This document shows positions 34,204 through 42,582 of a stretch of DNA of 64,000 bases, piece by piece. The position numbers were made by a program, and so were the translations under genes. Every line of letters begins with the position of its first letter. The stretch's first letter is position 1. The DNA is taken from contig CAZHAX010000013.1 of NCBI GenBank assembly GCA_964530325.1, forward strand, positions 28,029 to 92,028. Reading direction: 5' to 3'. The notes below the pieces were generated by a model. That model was not told the DNA's origin. It saw nothing but the letters and a program-made list of their open reading frames with translations, and searched no databases. Origin of the DNA: CAZHAX01 sp964530325 (GTDB lineage Bacteria; Chloroflexota; Anaerolineae; B4-G1).

Positions 34204-36474
34204 TCAGAAGGGCTCAGCTTGGGCGACGGGCTCGGGGGCTGCGGCCACCCGCTCACCCGCGGGGACGTAGAAGCGCTCCGTGTACTCCTTCACCATCCGC
34301 CTGGCGCAGAAGATGGGGGCGGCAGTGCGGATTGCCTCCTTCATCAGGTGGACCCAGCCCCGGGGCACGCTGTCGGCGTCCCTGCGGTAGAAAAGCGGCA
34401 CTACTTCGTCCTCAAGCAGCCGATAGAGCGACTCGGCGTCTTCGGCATCCGACGCGGGCTCCGCTCCAGGCTCCTGTGTGGCGCCTATGGCCCAGCCGTT
34501 GCTGCCCGCGTACCCTTCTGCCCACCACCCGTCCAGGATGCTCAGGTTCGGGATGCCGTTGATGGCAGCCTTCTGTCCGCTGGTGCCGCTGGCCTCGTGC
34601 GGTATGCGCGGCGTATTGAGCCATACGTCGACGCCCTGCACCAGGTAGCGAGCAACCTGGAGATCGTAGTCCTCGACGAAGGCGATCCGGCCGCCGATCG
34701 CCGGGTCCTTGGCCGCCTGGTAGACGCGCTGCAGCAGCCGCTTGCCCTCCTCATCTGCGGGGTGTGCCTTGCCGGCAAAGATGAACTGCACGGGCTGATA
34801 GGGATCGTGCAGGAGGCGCTTTAGGCGCTCGACGTCCTGCAGGACCAGTGCCGCGCGCTTGTATGTGGCGAATCGGCGAGCGAACCCGATCACCAGAGCA
34901 TCTGGGTCAAGGAAGGTGCCGGCGCACAAGACCTGTTCGGCGTCCATCTGGCCGGCCATCCGTCGCCGCCTGGTCCGTTCCCGTATCAGCGTCATCAGCT
35001 TGCGCTTCAGGTGCAGGTGGGCTGCCCAGAGCTCGTCATCCGGAACGTCCGCCAGTCTCTCCCAGAGCACCGGTTCGTCGTGCCGGTCGAGCCAGTCTGG
35101 CCCCAGGTGCTTGCGATAGATGCGGTTCATCGCCTCGCCCACCCAGGACGGTACGTGAACTCCGTTTGTGACGTGCGTAATCGGCACCTCGTCTTCGCCC
35201 AGCTCGGGCCAGGCCGCGCGCCACATCGCCCGCGAGACCCTGCCGTGCAGCTTGCTCACCCCGTTCCTGTAGCCGCTCATGTGCAGCGCCAGCACGGTCA
35301 TGTTGAACGCCTGATCCTTACTCTCGCAGCATCCCAGCTGGAGGAATTGCTCGCGGTCGATGCCCAGGCTGTTCCAGTAGCTGTGGAAATACTTGTCTAC
35401 TAGTTCGAATGGAAAGACGTCGTGGCCGGCGGGCACCGGAGTGTGTGTGGTGAACACGGTGCTCGCCTGAACCGCGCCCCGCGCCTCGTCGAAGGCCAGA
35501 CCAGATTCCACCAATTCACGCGTTCGCTCCAGCGTGGCGAACGCGGAGTGACCTTCGTTCAGATGATAGACGACGGGATCGAGGCCGGCCGCCCTCAGCA
35601 CACGCAGACCGCCGATGCCGAGGATGATCTCCTGCTGAATGCGCATCTCCAGGTCTCCGCCATACAGCCGAGCTGTGAGTTCACGGTCCGCAGGCACGTT
35701 CCTATCATGGTGGGCATCCATAAGGTAGAGAGAGACCCTGCCCACGTCGACGCGCCAGACCTGAAGAAGCACGGTTCTCTCACCGACTTCGATCGGCACG
35801 AACAGGCACTCCCCGTCCGGGCTGGGACTGCCCGAAGCCACCCCAGCGCGGACCTTCACCTCGCGCACGGCCGCCAGTCTCGGCTCGAACTCCGGGTATA
35901 CCTCCTCTTGCCTGCCATCGGCGCTGATTCGCTGGCGGAAATAGCCCAGATCATAGAGAAAGCCCACGGCGACGAGCGGCAGCCCAAGGTCACTGGCCTC
36001 TTTGCAGTGGTCCCCGGCCAGCACCCCGAGGCCCCCCGAGTATATGGGCAGCGATTGATGCACCCCGAACTCGGCCGAGAAGTAGGCGATGGGGCTAGAT
36101 ACCAGATCCGGGTGCTTGGTGGGAAACCAGAGGTGACCGTTACTCAGATCGGCGTCCAGGGCCCTGGTCACGGCATCGTATTGACGCAGGAATGCAGGAT
36201 CGGCGGCCACCTCTTCCAGCCGCGCGGAAGAAACCAGGTGCAGCATGTGCACCGGGTTGTGGTCGGTGCGGCGCCAGAGAGGGTAGTCCAGCAGCTTGAA
36301 CAGATCGCGCGCCTCACGCCGCCAGCTCCACCATAGGTTGTAGGCCAGTTTCTCCAGGCGGGCGATGCGCGCAGGCAGTTTCTGTGACAAAGCAGGGGGT
36401 TCCGTCTCCAACTCTTCTCCTCTTCTGCTCCACGCTGCTATCGGGGCGGCGGGATTGCCTGCAGCTCTGCTCAC
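34204..36474 (-). CDS. glgP: Alpha-glucan (glycogen) phosphorylase, short bacterial type
   Basis: 756 residues with an N-terminal DUF3417 region ('ARIARLEKLAYNLWWSW'). GT35 features: 'AYFSAEFGVHQSLPIYSGGLGVLAGDH', 'HLNEGHSAFATLER', 'TTHTPVPAGHD', 'ITHVTNGVHVPSW', 'RRFATYKRAALV' and the pyridoxal-phosphate site 'PHEASGTSGQKAAINGIPNLSILDGWW'. It releases glucose-1-phosphate from alpha-1,4-glucan in the cytoplasm. GTG 36474 overlaps by 4 bases the stop of the upstream membrane-protein gene, so they are co-translated. It may cooperate with the GH57 enzyme at 1.1 kb in glucan turnover. Confidence 0.95.
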   Translation of the reverse strand: MSRAAGNPAAPIAAWSRRGEELETEPPALSQKLPARIARLEKLAYNLWWSWRREARDLFKLLDYPLWRRTDHNPVHMLHLVSSARLEEVAADPAFLRQYDAVTRALDADLSNGHLWFPTKHPDLVSSPIAYFSAEFGVHQSLPIYSGGLGVLAGDHCKEASDLGLPLVAVGFLYDLGYFRQRISADGRQEEVYPEFEPRLAAVREVKVRAGVASGSPSPDGECLFVPIEVGERTVLLQVWRVDVGRVSLYLMDAHHDRNVPADRELTARLYGGDLEMRIQQEIILGIGGLRVLRAAGLDPVVYHLNEGHSAFATLERTRELVESGLAFDEARGAVQASTVFTTHTPVPAGHDVFPFELVDKYFHSYWNSLGIDREQFLQLGCCESKDQAFNMTVLALHMSGYRNGVSKLHGRVSRAMWRAAWPELGEDEVPITHVTNGVHVPSWVGEAMNRIYRKHLGPDWLDRHDEPVLWERLADVPDDELWAAHLHLKRKLMTLIRERTRRRRMAGQMDAEQVLCAGTFLDPDALVIGFARRFATYKRAALVLQDVERLKRLLHDPYQPVQFIFAGKAHPADEEGKRLLQRVYQAAKDPAIGGRIAFVEDYDLQVARYLVQGVDVWLNTPRIPHEASGTSGQKAAINGIPNLSILDGWWAEGYAGSNGWAIGATQEPGAEPASDAEDAESLYRLLEDEVVPLFYRRDADSVPRGWVHLMKEAIRTAAPIFCARRMVKEYTERFYVPAGERVAAAPEPVAQAEPF

Positions 36475-37298
36475 GCTCCCCAGACTACTGCTATAGCCAG
36501 CACAGCGGCCGCCACCGCAGTCAGCTCAACTAGGACGGCGGGCCTCAAGCGCTCCAGCAGGTGTTGCTGGGCGACGGTCACGGCGCTGTAGAACAGGAGA
36601 AGCAGCGCCAGCCCGCCAGTAGCCGCGCCCAGTCGCCAGTAGTTGAGTGCCCAGGTGCCCTGGCCGACTATGAGAGCCACAACGGCGGCGTAGGAAAGCA
36701 CGCGATCCAGCCCCACATCCGCCACGCTCAAGAGGTCGATTGCCAGGAGAGCGGCCGCGAGCAGAGCCACGGTGGCGGTAATCAGGCTTCGCGTTCGCGC
36801 CCCGTATGCAGCGGTGAAGAACACGAACGCCAGCACGTAGGCCAGCACGTTGAGGGCGAGCCGGGCGCGAAGGTGGCCCGGCGCATCAGGCGATAGAGCA
36901 GTGTACTCAGCAGCCACGGTCGAGCTGAAGATCACTCCCAGTGTAGCTAGCCCCGCTGCCCACACGTGCCAGTTGGGGGCCAGGTCCAGCAGGTACACAG
37001 AAAGGCCAGCCACAGCGGCGGGAAGGATCCAGGGCACAAAGGCTGGCCGCCCCGTAGCGGCCCGGCGTCGGGGGTGGCTCTGGAGGACGAAGTTGGTGCC
37101 GGCGCAGGCCACAAGGACGGTGGTCACCACCAGGATCCACATCCCAGTGATGCGGACCTCCAGAGGCGATCCCAGCGCCTCCAGTCTTAGGACTTGCTCG
37201 GGCAGCTCGGTAAAGCGGAAGAGCACGCAGCCCAGGAGCAGAACCGCCACGAGCACGCTCAGGCGGTCGCGGTCTAGCGAATCAGCCCGCTCATGCAT
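36471..37298 (-). CDS. Polytopic membrane protein of unknown function
   Basis: 275 residues with about eight hydrophobic helices (e.g. 'VLVAVLLLGCVLF', 'WILVVTTVLVACAGTNFVL', 'VPWILPAAVAGLSVYLLDL'). I recognise no catalytic motif; it resembles the DUF5656-type membrane proteins of Chloroflexota, without certainty. ATG 37298 sits about 2 bases from the predicted transcription start, so its mRNA is probably leaderless. Its stop overlaps the start of glgP. Confidence 0.78.
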   Translation of the reverse strand: MHERADSLDRDRLSVLVAVLLLGCVLFRFTELPEQVLRLEALGSPLEVRITGMWILVVTTVLVACAGTNFVLQSHPRRRAATGRPAFVPWILPAAVAGLSVYLLDLAPNWHVWAAGLATLGVIFSSTVAAEYTALSPDAPGHLRARLALNVLAYVLAFVFFTAAYGARTRSLITATVALLAAALLAIDLLSVADVGLDRVLSYAAVVALIVGQGTWALNYWRLGAATGGLALLLLFYSAVTVAQQHLLERLRPAVLVELTAVAAAVLAIAVVWGA

Positions 37299-37306
37299 AG
37301 CAGGGC

Positions 37307-37335
37307 ATTCTACAGTTGGCCATTCGATTTGTCAA
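37307..37335 (-). promoter_or_regulatory. Promoter of the membrane protein-glgP operon
   Basis: On the minus strand: TTGACA (37335-37330), 17-base spacer, TAGAAT (37312-37307). Its -35 box overlaps that of the divergent promoter. Confidence 0.75.
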
Positions 37336-37356
37336 CCTTTTCAGGCATGATATAAT
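37329..37356 (+). promoter_or_regulatory. Promoter of the peptide-type ABC importer operon
   Basis: TTGTCA (37329-37334), 16-base spacer, TATAAT (37351-37356). The bases TTGTCAA serve as -35 for both directions. Confidence 0.7.
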
Positions 37357-37394
37357 CCGCCGTCGCTCTCTACCACCGCCAGGAGGCTCGCCCA

Positions 37395-38975
37395 TTGAAA
37401 CGCCTGCACAGACTGGCCACGCTTGCCATCATCTTCACGTCTGCCCTGATGCCAGCCTGCAGCGGCCGGGAGGGCAGCTCGCGCGTGGTATATGGTTTGA
37501 CGCTCGCACCCTCCGGGATCGACCCCCACGTCAACCGCTCCTCCGAGTTGGGCATACCGCTCACATCCGTATATGACACCCTCGTCTTCCTCGACCCCGA
37601 AAGCGGTCAGTTCGTGCCCGGCCTTGCAGAGAGGTGGGAGATGTCCGGCGATGGCCTTGTCTACACCTTCTACCTGCGCCAGGACGTCTACTTCCACGAC
37701 GGCACGCCCTTCAACGCTGGCGCGGTCCGGTACAATCTGGACCGTATCACCAGCGACGAGCTCGCCTCGCAGAAGGCACGCTATATGCTGGGCCCGTACG
37801 AGGCCACTGAGGTGGTAGACGAGTTCACAGTCCGCATCCGCCTCAGCGAGCCCTTCGCCCCTCTTCTGGACGGACTTAGTCAGGTCTACCTCGGGATGGC
37901 CTCGCCGGCGGCGGTGGATGAGTGGGGCAGCGAGTACCAGCTTCACCAGGTCGGCACGGGCCCATACGTCTTCGCCGAATACGTACCCGGAGGCCGCATT
38001 CTCCTGCGGAGGAATCCGGCCTACGCTTGGGCGCCCGCAGTCTACGAGAACGAGACGGCGGCAGTGGAGGAGATCGAGTTTCGCTTCTTCGCCGATCCGC
38101 CAACCCGCTGGCCGGCCCTGCAGACCGGAGATGCAGACATCGTCGGTGAGATCCCGCCTCAACATGCCGCTCAGGTGGAGGCGAACCCCGACTTCCGCAT
38201 TGAGGGCGCGCGCATCCCTGGCGCCTCACTGATGTTCTTTGTCAACAGCACCCGGCCGCCGCTCGACGACGCCAAGGTGCGCCAGGCGCTTCTCTACGGG
38301 ACGGACAGGGAGGCGATCGTCACCGCGGTGTTCCACGACACCTCGCCCGTCGCATACGGTCCGCTGGCGGCGATCACCTTTGGATACGAGCCGGCTGTCG
38401 AGGATCTCTATCCGTTCGACCCCCGTCAGGCCGAGGTGCTGCTCGACCAGGCCGGCTGGGTGGACAGCGACGGGGATCGCGTACGCGACCGTGATGGTGA
38501 GCCGCTCACTCTCGACGTCTATCTGATGGGCTGGGGGTATATGCCGGAGGTGGGGCAGGTGCTGCAGGCCCAGTGGCTGGATCTCGGTATCGCCGTCAAT
38601 GGAAGGGTGGTCAGCTTCGTCGAAGCGACGGAGTTGGCGGACGAGGGCCAGCACCACCTGGTCCCGTTCAACCTGTCCGGCAGCGACCCGGACATCCTGC
38701 GGCAGTTCTTCCACTCAGAGGGCGGGTCGAACTGGTCGAGAGTGAGCGACCCAGACATAGATTCCTGGCTCGAGCAAGCATCGCGCACCTCGGACCAGGC
38801 GGAGCGGGCAGAACTCTACAGCCAGGTGCAGCTACGCGTCATGGACGAGGCGCTGGTGGTGCCCATCCGTGACTACGTCAACTTGAATGGAGTCAGCGAG
38901 CGTGTGCAAGGCCTCCGCTTCGATGCGCAGGGTTGGTTCCCTTGGCTGATCGACCTGGTGGTAGAGGCGGAGTAG
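37395..38975 (+). CDS. ABC transporter solute-binding lipoprotein (SBP family 5)
   Basis: 526 residues from TTG 37395, which follows AGGAGG by 8 bases. Lipoprotein signal peptide with lipobox LMPAC and Cys22. Family 5 (DppA/OppA/NikA-like) features: 'LTLAPSGIDPHVNRSSELG', 'LAERWEMSGDGLVYTFYLRQDVYFHDGTPFNAGAVRYNLDR'-like core, 'GTGPYVFAEYVPGGRILLRRNP', 'DDAKVRQALLYGTDREAIV'. Delivers peptides or other solutes to the two permeases that follow, 64 bp downstream. The ligand is unknown. Confidence 0.95.
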   Translation: MKRLHRLATLAIIFTSALMPACSGREGSSRVVYGLTLAPSGIDPHVNRSSELGIPLTSVYDTLVFLDPESGQFVPGLAERWEMSGDGLVYTFYLRQDVYFHDGTPFNAGAVRYNLDRITSDELASQKARYMLGPYEATEVVDEFTVRIRLSEPFAPLLDGLSQVYLGMASPAAVDEWGSEYQLHQVGTGPYVFAEYVPGGRILLRRNPAYAWAPAVYENETAAVEEIEFRFFADPPTRWPALQTGDADIVGEIPPQHAAQVEANPDFRIEGARIPGASLMFFVNSTRPPLDDAKVRQALLYGTDREAIVTAVFHDTSPVAYGPLAAITFGYEPAVEDLYPFDPRQAEVLLDQAGWVDSDGDRVRDRDGEPLTLDVYLMGWGYMPEVGQVLQAQWLDLGIAVNGRVVSFVEATELADEGQHHLVPFNLSGSDPDILRQFFHSEGGSNWSRVSDPDIDSWLEQASRTSDQAERAELYSQVQLRVMDEALVVPIRDYVNLNGVSERVQGLRFDAQGWFPWLIDLVVEAE

Positions 38976-39039
38976 CGCTCGCTGCAAACTTGCCGGAGCA
39001 GGTCGCAAGCAGCCTGCCCGGACAACCAGGGCTGGGGCC

Positions 39040-39972
39040 ATGCTAGGGCGCTACATAGGGCGAAGGGCCATTCAGTCCGCCTTCGTCCTGTGGCTGGCCG
39101 CCACGCTCGCCTTCGTCGCCCTCCAGCTGGCGCCGGGAGATCCCGCTCAGGCGCTTCTTGCGGCGTCAGGCGCCACCGCAGACCAGATCGCCGAACGGCG
39201 CCGCCAGCTGGGCCTCGACGATCACCCCGTCGTCCAGTACCTCCGGTACATGGCCGACCTGGCCCGGGGCGACCTGGGCGAGTCCTGGCTCCACGGCCGG
39301 CCCGCGTCACAGATGCTCCTGGAACAACTGGGGCCTACGGTCGAGCTATCCCTGGCGGCGACTGTGACCGGTGCGCTTGCCGGGCTGGCGCTGGGCATCG
39401 CCGCTGCCGGGCGCCGCTCCACCTGGATCGACAGCGCGGCCACAGCCGTGTCGGCGATCGGCCTCTCCACGCCCGTCTACTGGTCCGGCATGCTGGCGAT
39501 CACGGTGTTCTCCGTCCGCCTGGGCTGGCTGCCGGCGACAGGAGATGGCCGGATGGACCAGCTCGTGCTGCCGGCACTCGTCCTGGGCTTTGCCCTCTCC
39601 GGCCCGGTCGCCAGGCTCGTGCGCGTCCGGGTGATCGAGCTGATGGAGGAGCCCTTCGTCATCGCCGCCAGGGCGCGAGGGCTGCCCGCCTGGCGGGTGG
39701 TGTTGGTGCACGTGCTGCGGCCCGCCCTGGCGCCGGCGCTCACCGTCGTGGCACTGCAGGCTGGATTCCTGCTGGGCGGCGCAGTTGTGACGGAGACCGT
39801 CTTCGCCCGCCGGGGCTTGGGTACGCTCGCGCTGGAGGCGATAGTCTGGCGGGACATGCCCGTCGTCAGAGCGGTCGTCGTCTGCGGCGCCCTGGCGTAC
39901 GTGCTCGTCAACCTGCTTGCCGACTTGGCGCGGATGTGGCTGGATCCGAGGCTTCGCGATGAAGAGAGCTAG
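39040..39972 (+). CDS. ABC transporter permease, DppB/OppB type
   Basis: 310 residues, six membrane helices. 'YIGRRAIQSAFVLWLAATLAFVALQLAPGDPA' at the N-terminus, the periplasmic 'DLARGDLGESW', and the EAA loop 'ARARGLPAWRVVLVHVLRPALAPALTVVALQ' for ATPase contact. Forms the heteromeric pore with the next permease, whose start overlaps by 14 bases. No ATPase genes are present in this locus. Confidence 0.95.
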   Translation: MLGRYIGRRAIQSAFVLWLAATLAFVALQLAPGDPAQALLAASGATADQIAERRRQLGLDDHPVVQYLRYMADLARGDLGESWLHGRPASQMLLEQLGPTVELSLAATVTGALAGLALGIAAAGRRSTWIDSAATAVSAIGLSTPVYWSGMLAITVFSVRLGWLPATGDGRMDQLVLPALVLGFALSGPVARLVRVRVIELMEEPFVIAARARGLPAWRVVLVHVLRPALAPALTVVALQAGFLLGGAVVTETVFARRGLGTLALEAIVWRDMPVVRAVVVCGALAYVLVNLLADLARMWLDPRLRDEES

Positions 39973-40801
39973 CGCTCCCCCGCGGCTGGGACCGCCCGGG
40001 GCCCTCCGCAGGCCGGGCACGATCGCCGCGATCGCATGGCTCGTGGCGGTTATACTGGGTGCGGCCCTGGCGCCTCTGGTCGCGCCAGCAGGCCCGATCA
40101 CAGCAGACACAGACAGGCTGCTGCTCCCGCCTGGGCCGGGTGGCCTGCTGGGGACCGACTGGCTGGGCCGCGACCTGCTGCAACGGCTCCTCTGGGGCAG
40201 TCGCTGGACGCTTGCAACAGCCGCGGCGGCGCTGCTGGTGGCGGTGGGGCTGGGGTTGCCGGTGGGCTTGACAGCGGGCGCCGCGGGCGGTCGGATCGAG
40301 GCAGTTCTGATGAGTATCGTCGAGGCCCTGCTCGCCTTTCCCGGCCTGCTCCTGGCAATGGCCGTGGTGGCGATCCTGGGCCCTGGGCTGGTCTCTGTCG
40401 CCCTGGCCGTAGGCCTGGCGGCCTCACCCGCCTACGCCCACGTGGCGCGCGCCGCGGCTGCGGATGTGCGTACCCAGGCGTATGTCGAGGTCGCCGAGAG
40501 TCTTGGAGGCAGTCGATTGCACATTCTGCTGCGCCACATTCTGCCGAACGCGGCAGGTTCACTGCTGGCCTTTGGAGCGTCGCAGCTGGGGTGGGTGCTC
40601 CTCAACGGAGCAGCCCTCCACTTCCTTGGTCTGGGGGCGCCGCTCGGTACGCCGGATTGGGGAGCGATGATCGCCGAGGGCCGGCTCTACCTTGAGGATG
40701 CGCTATGGGTCAGCGGCTTTCCGGGGCTCGCCCTCACCGCGACCGTCCTGGCTGCCAACGTCCTGGCTGACAGGATCCGCGATGCCCTCGCCCCACGCTA
40801 G
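39959..40801 (+). CDS. ABC transporter permease, DppC/OppC type
   Basis: 280 residues from ATG 39959, overlapping the DppB-like gene. N-terminal helix 'TIAAIAWLVAVILGAALAPLVAP', then 'LLGTDWLGRDLLQRLLWGSRWTL' typical for DppC, and the EAA loop 'YVEVAESLGGSRLHILLRHILPNAAGSLLAF'. A four-gene importer would normally continue with two ATPases; here the operon ends, so shared ATPases encoded elsewhere must energise it. Confidence 0.95.
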   Translation: MKRASAPPRLGPPGALRRPGTIAAIAWLVAVILGAALAPLVAPAGPITADTDRLLLPPGPGGLLGTDWLGRDLLQRLLWGSRWTLATAAAALLVAVGLGLPVGLTAGAAGGRIEAVLMSIVEALLAFPGLLLAMAVVAILGPGLVSVALAVGLAASPAYAHVARAAAADVRTQAYVEVAESLGGSRLHILLRHILPNAAGSLLAFGASQLGWVLLNGAALHFLGLGAPLGTPDWGAMIAEGRLYLEDALWVSGFPGLALTATVLAANVLADRIRDALAPR

Positions 40802-40806
40802 GTCTG

Positions 40807-40825
40807 CCGGCCCCTGGCTGGCCGG
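40807..40825. terminator. Weak hairpin between convergent genes
   Basis: CCGGCC (40807-40812) pairs with GGCCGG (40820-40825), loop of 7 bases. It lies between the permease and phoU stop codons and has no T-run. Confidence 0.3.
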
Positions 40826-40859
40826 GCTCAGTAGGCTATCCTGCCTGGCGTCCCGATAC

Positions 40860-41543
40860 CTAGTGAACGCTCTCCAGGCCGCCCTCCTCCACGTCCATTT
40901 CGACCATCTCGCCCGTGGCGGTGAAAACGACCCGTTCGCAGATATTGGTGACGCGGTCAGCAGCGCGCTCCAGATTGTGCGCCACCCATAGCAGTTGGCT
41001 GGCCTCCTCGATCCGGGTCTGGTCCTCGATGATGTGATCCAGGAGCTCTCTGTAGAGCCGGTTGTAGAGAGCGTCGACCTGCTCGTCCTCCAGTGGGATG
41101 GAGCGGGCCAGGTCCACGTCCTGCCTCACGAAGGCATCCAGCGCCCTCCGCAGCATGTCCAACGCCTTCTCGGCCATCGTTCGGATCTCGGACAGGGATC
41201 GGAGGATGAGCCCTTCCTCCAGCATCAGGCTTATCCGCGAGATGCCCTTGGCGTAGTCGCCGATGCGCTCCAGCTCGGTGATGATCTCCAGTATAGCCGC
41301 CAGCCTGCGCAGATCACTCGCCATCGGCTGCTGCGTAGCGATGGTAGCGAGCGTATCGGCCTCAATGGAGAATCGCTTCTCGTTGATCACCTGATCGCCG
41401 GCGACCAGGCGCCGAGACGCCTCCAGATCCCGCTCCATGAGGGCGTCTACGGCTTCGGTTATCGCCCGCTGCACCATGCTACCTAGAGCCAGCGTCTCGT
41501 CGTGCAGGCGGTCCAATTCGCGCTCGAAAGTCGCTCTGGTCAT
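40860..41543 (-). CDS. phoU: Phosphate transport regulator PhoU
   Basis: 227 residues from ATG 41543; the frame extends upstream, but the PhoU fold begins at 'TRATFERELDRLHDETLALGSMV'. Two copies of the three-helix PhoU repeat with metal-binding acidic runs: 'EADTLATIATQQPMASDLRRLAAILEIITELERIGDYAKGI'-like in the first half and 'LLWVAHNLERAADRVTNICERVVF' in the second. It normally signals phosphate sufficiency from the Pst transporter to the PhoR kinase; neither pst nor phoR genes are here. Confidence 0.95.
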   Translation of the reverse strand: MTRATFERELDRLHDETLALGSMVQRAITEAVDALMERDLEASRRLVAGDQVINEKRFSIEADTLATIATQQPMASDLRRLAAILEIITELERIGDYAKGISRISLMLEEGLILRSLSEIRTMAEKALDMLRRALDAFVRQDVDLARSIPLEDEQVDALYNRLYRELLDHIIEDQTRIEEASQLLWVAHNLERAADRVTNICERVVFTATGEMVEMDVEEGGLESVH

Positions 41544-41642
41544 GGCACCCCCTTCCACACTCCGTACCGGCTGCGCATGTGGCTCGCCTGCGGCATCCCG
41601 GACAACAAGGCGTGTCCAGCCTGCGAGCTGGGTCGGCAAGGT

Positions 41643-41651
41643 ATTATAGCA
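41643..41651 (-). promoter_or_regulatory. Extended -10 promoter of phoU
   Basis: Minus strand TGCTATAAT, an extended -10 element without a recognisable -35. The leader would be about 93 bases. Confidence 0.45.
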
Positions 41652-41728
41652 CGAAACTGGCAGAGGGGCCTGCCGGCCTGCCTAGAGCCTGGCGTCACCC
41701 CACCCGGAGCTATCTGGGGTCGCCTCAG

Positions 41729-42019
41729 CTAGGCCCGTGCTGGGCGGAGGATACGCACGGTGGTGTGGAGGATCCACTTCCAGTGCAGCAGCAAGTGGAG
41801 CCCTACCCCGACTATCATCGCCACGCTGGCCCAGGTATGCAGATCGCTCCAGGCGCTCCGCTCCAGTCCCAGCAGCGCCGTTCTGAACTCGGGATTCCGG
41901 CCACCGTGATAGCCGCCTGAGCCCATCAGCAGAAAGGCCAATCCCGTCGCCGCCGACAGTATGAAGGCCAGTCCGATCAGTACGTCTACAGCGTAGAACA
42001 GCCGAGCTTTTCTACCCAC
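41729..42019 (-). CDS. Small membrane protein, DUF4405-like
   Basis: 96 residues from GTG 42019, which has AAGGAGG 8 bases upstream; the frame is open beyond but has no ribosome site there. Two membrane helices: 'FYAVDVLIGLAFILSAATGLAFLL' and 'LHTWASVAMIVGVGLHLLLHWKWI'. The His residues in the second helix (LHTW and LHLLLHW) could ligate haem b, as proposed for DUF4405 proteins linked to extracytoplasmic flavin-based electron transfer. No flavinylation partner is adjacent. Confidence 0.82.
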   Translation of the reverse strand: MGRKARLFYAVDVLIGLAFILSAATGLAFLLMGSGGYHGGRNPEFRTALLGLERSAWSDLHTWASVAMIVGVGLHLLLHWKWILHTTVRILRPARA

Positions 42020-42123
42020 CTGAACAACCTCCTTGAACCGATGTCGGCTGCAAGGATAGCGCGGCGCCCTGAATAGCCGATGAAGACATGATGAAGACAA
42101 TGTAAGAATCGGGCGCAGCGCAA

Positions 42124-42152
42124 TTGACAAGCCCGTCAGTTCAGCTTATACT
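42124..42152 (+). promoter_or_regulatory. Promoter of the SCP2-IPK-decarboxylase operon
   Basis: TTGACA (42124-42129), 17-base spacer, TATACT (42147-42152); leader about 25 bases. Confidence 0.8.
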
Positions 42153-42183
42153 GACCGACGACCCTGCCAAGGAGAGTTGATAT

Positions 42184-42504
42184 ATGGCTGATCCGACCGT
42201 ACGCCAGATCCTTAGCGAGCTTGCCAAGCCCGACCCTGACAAACTTGCAGGCGTCAATGGGACCATACTCTTCGACGTGACCGGCGACGCGCCGGCGCAG
42301 TACACGCTCGTCCTGGCCGACGGCAAGGCCGAGCTGCAGGAGGGAGCCGTAGAAGCCCCCGACATGACCCTCTCCGTTAGGTCGGAGGACCTGATAGCGA
42401 TCGGCAAGGATGAACTGAAGCCGATGCACGCCCTGATGCGGGGCAAGATCAAGATCAGCGGCAACATGGCGCTCGCCCTTCATCTGAAGAGCATGATCAG
42501 CTAG
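42184..42504 (+). CDS. SCP2 sterol-binding domain protein
   Basis: 106 residues, a single SCP2 domain: 'VNGTILFDVTGDAPAQYTLVLADGKAELQEG', 'APDMTLSVRSEDLIAIGKDELKPMHALMRGKIKISGNMALALHLK'-like order of strands and the lipid-tunnel helix. Binds lipids or acyl-CoA in the cytoplasm. AAGGAGAG precedes ATG. It is the first gene of an operon with two isoprenoid enzymes (gaps 78 and 24 bp), which hints at a hydrophobic isoprenoid or lipid ligand; that link is inference. Confidence 0.93.
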   Translation: MADPTVRQILSELAKPDPDKLAGVNGTILFDVTGDAPAQYTLVLADGKAELQEGAVEAPDMTLSVRSEDLIAIGKDELKPMHALMRGKIKISGNMALALHLKSMIS

Positions 42505-42582
42505 CCCCGTCCTCGGCCGCGCCGGACGAGCGTCCGTGGCGGGCTCAGGGCAGCTGCTCCCATCGACTGGGAGCTCACCCCG

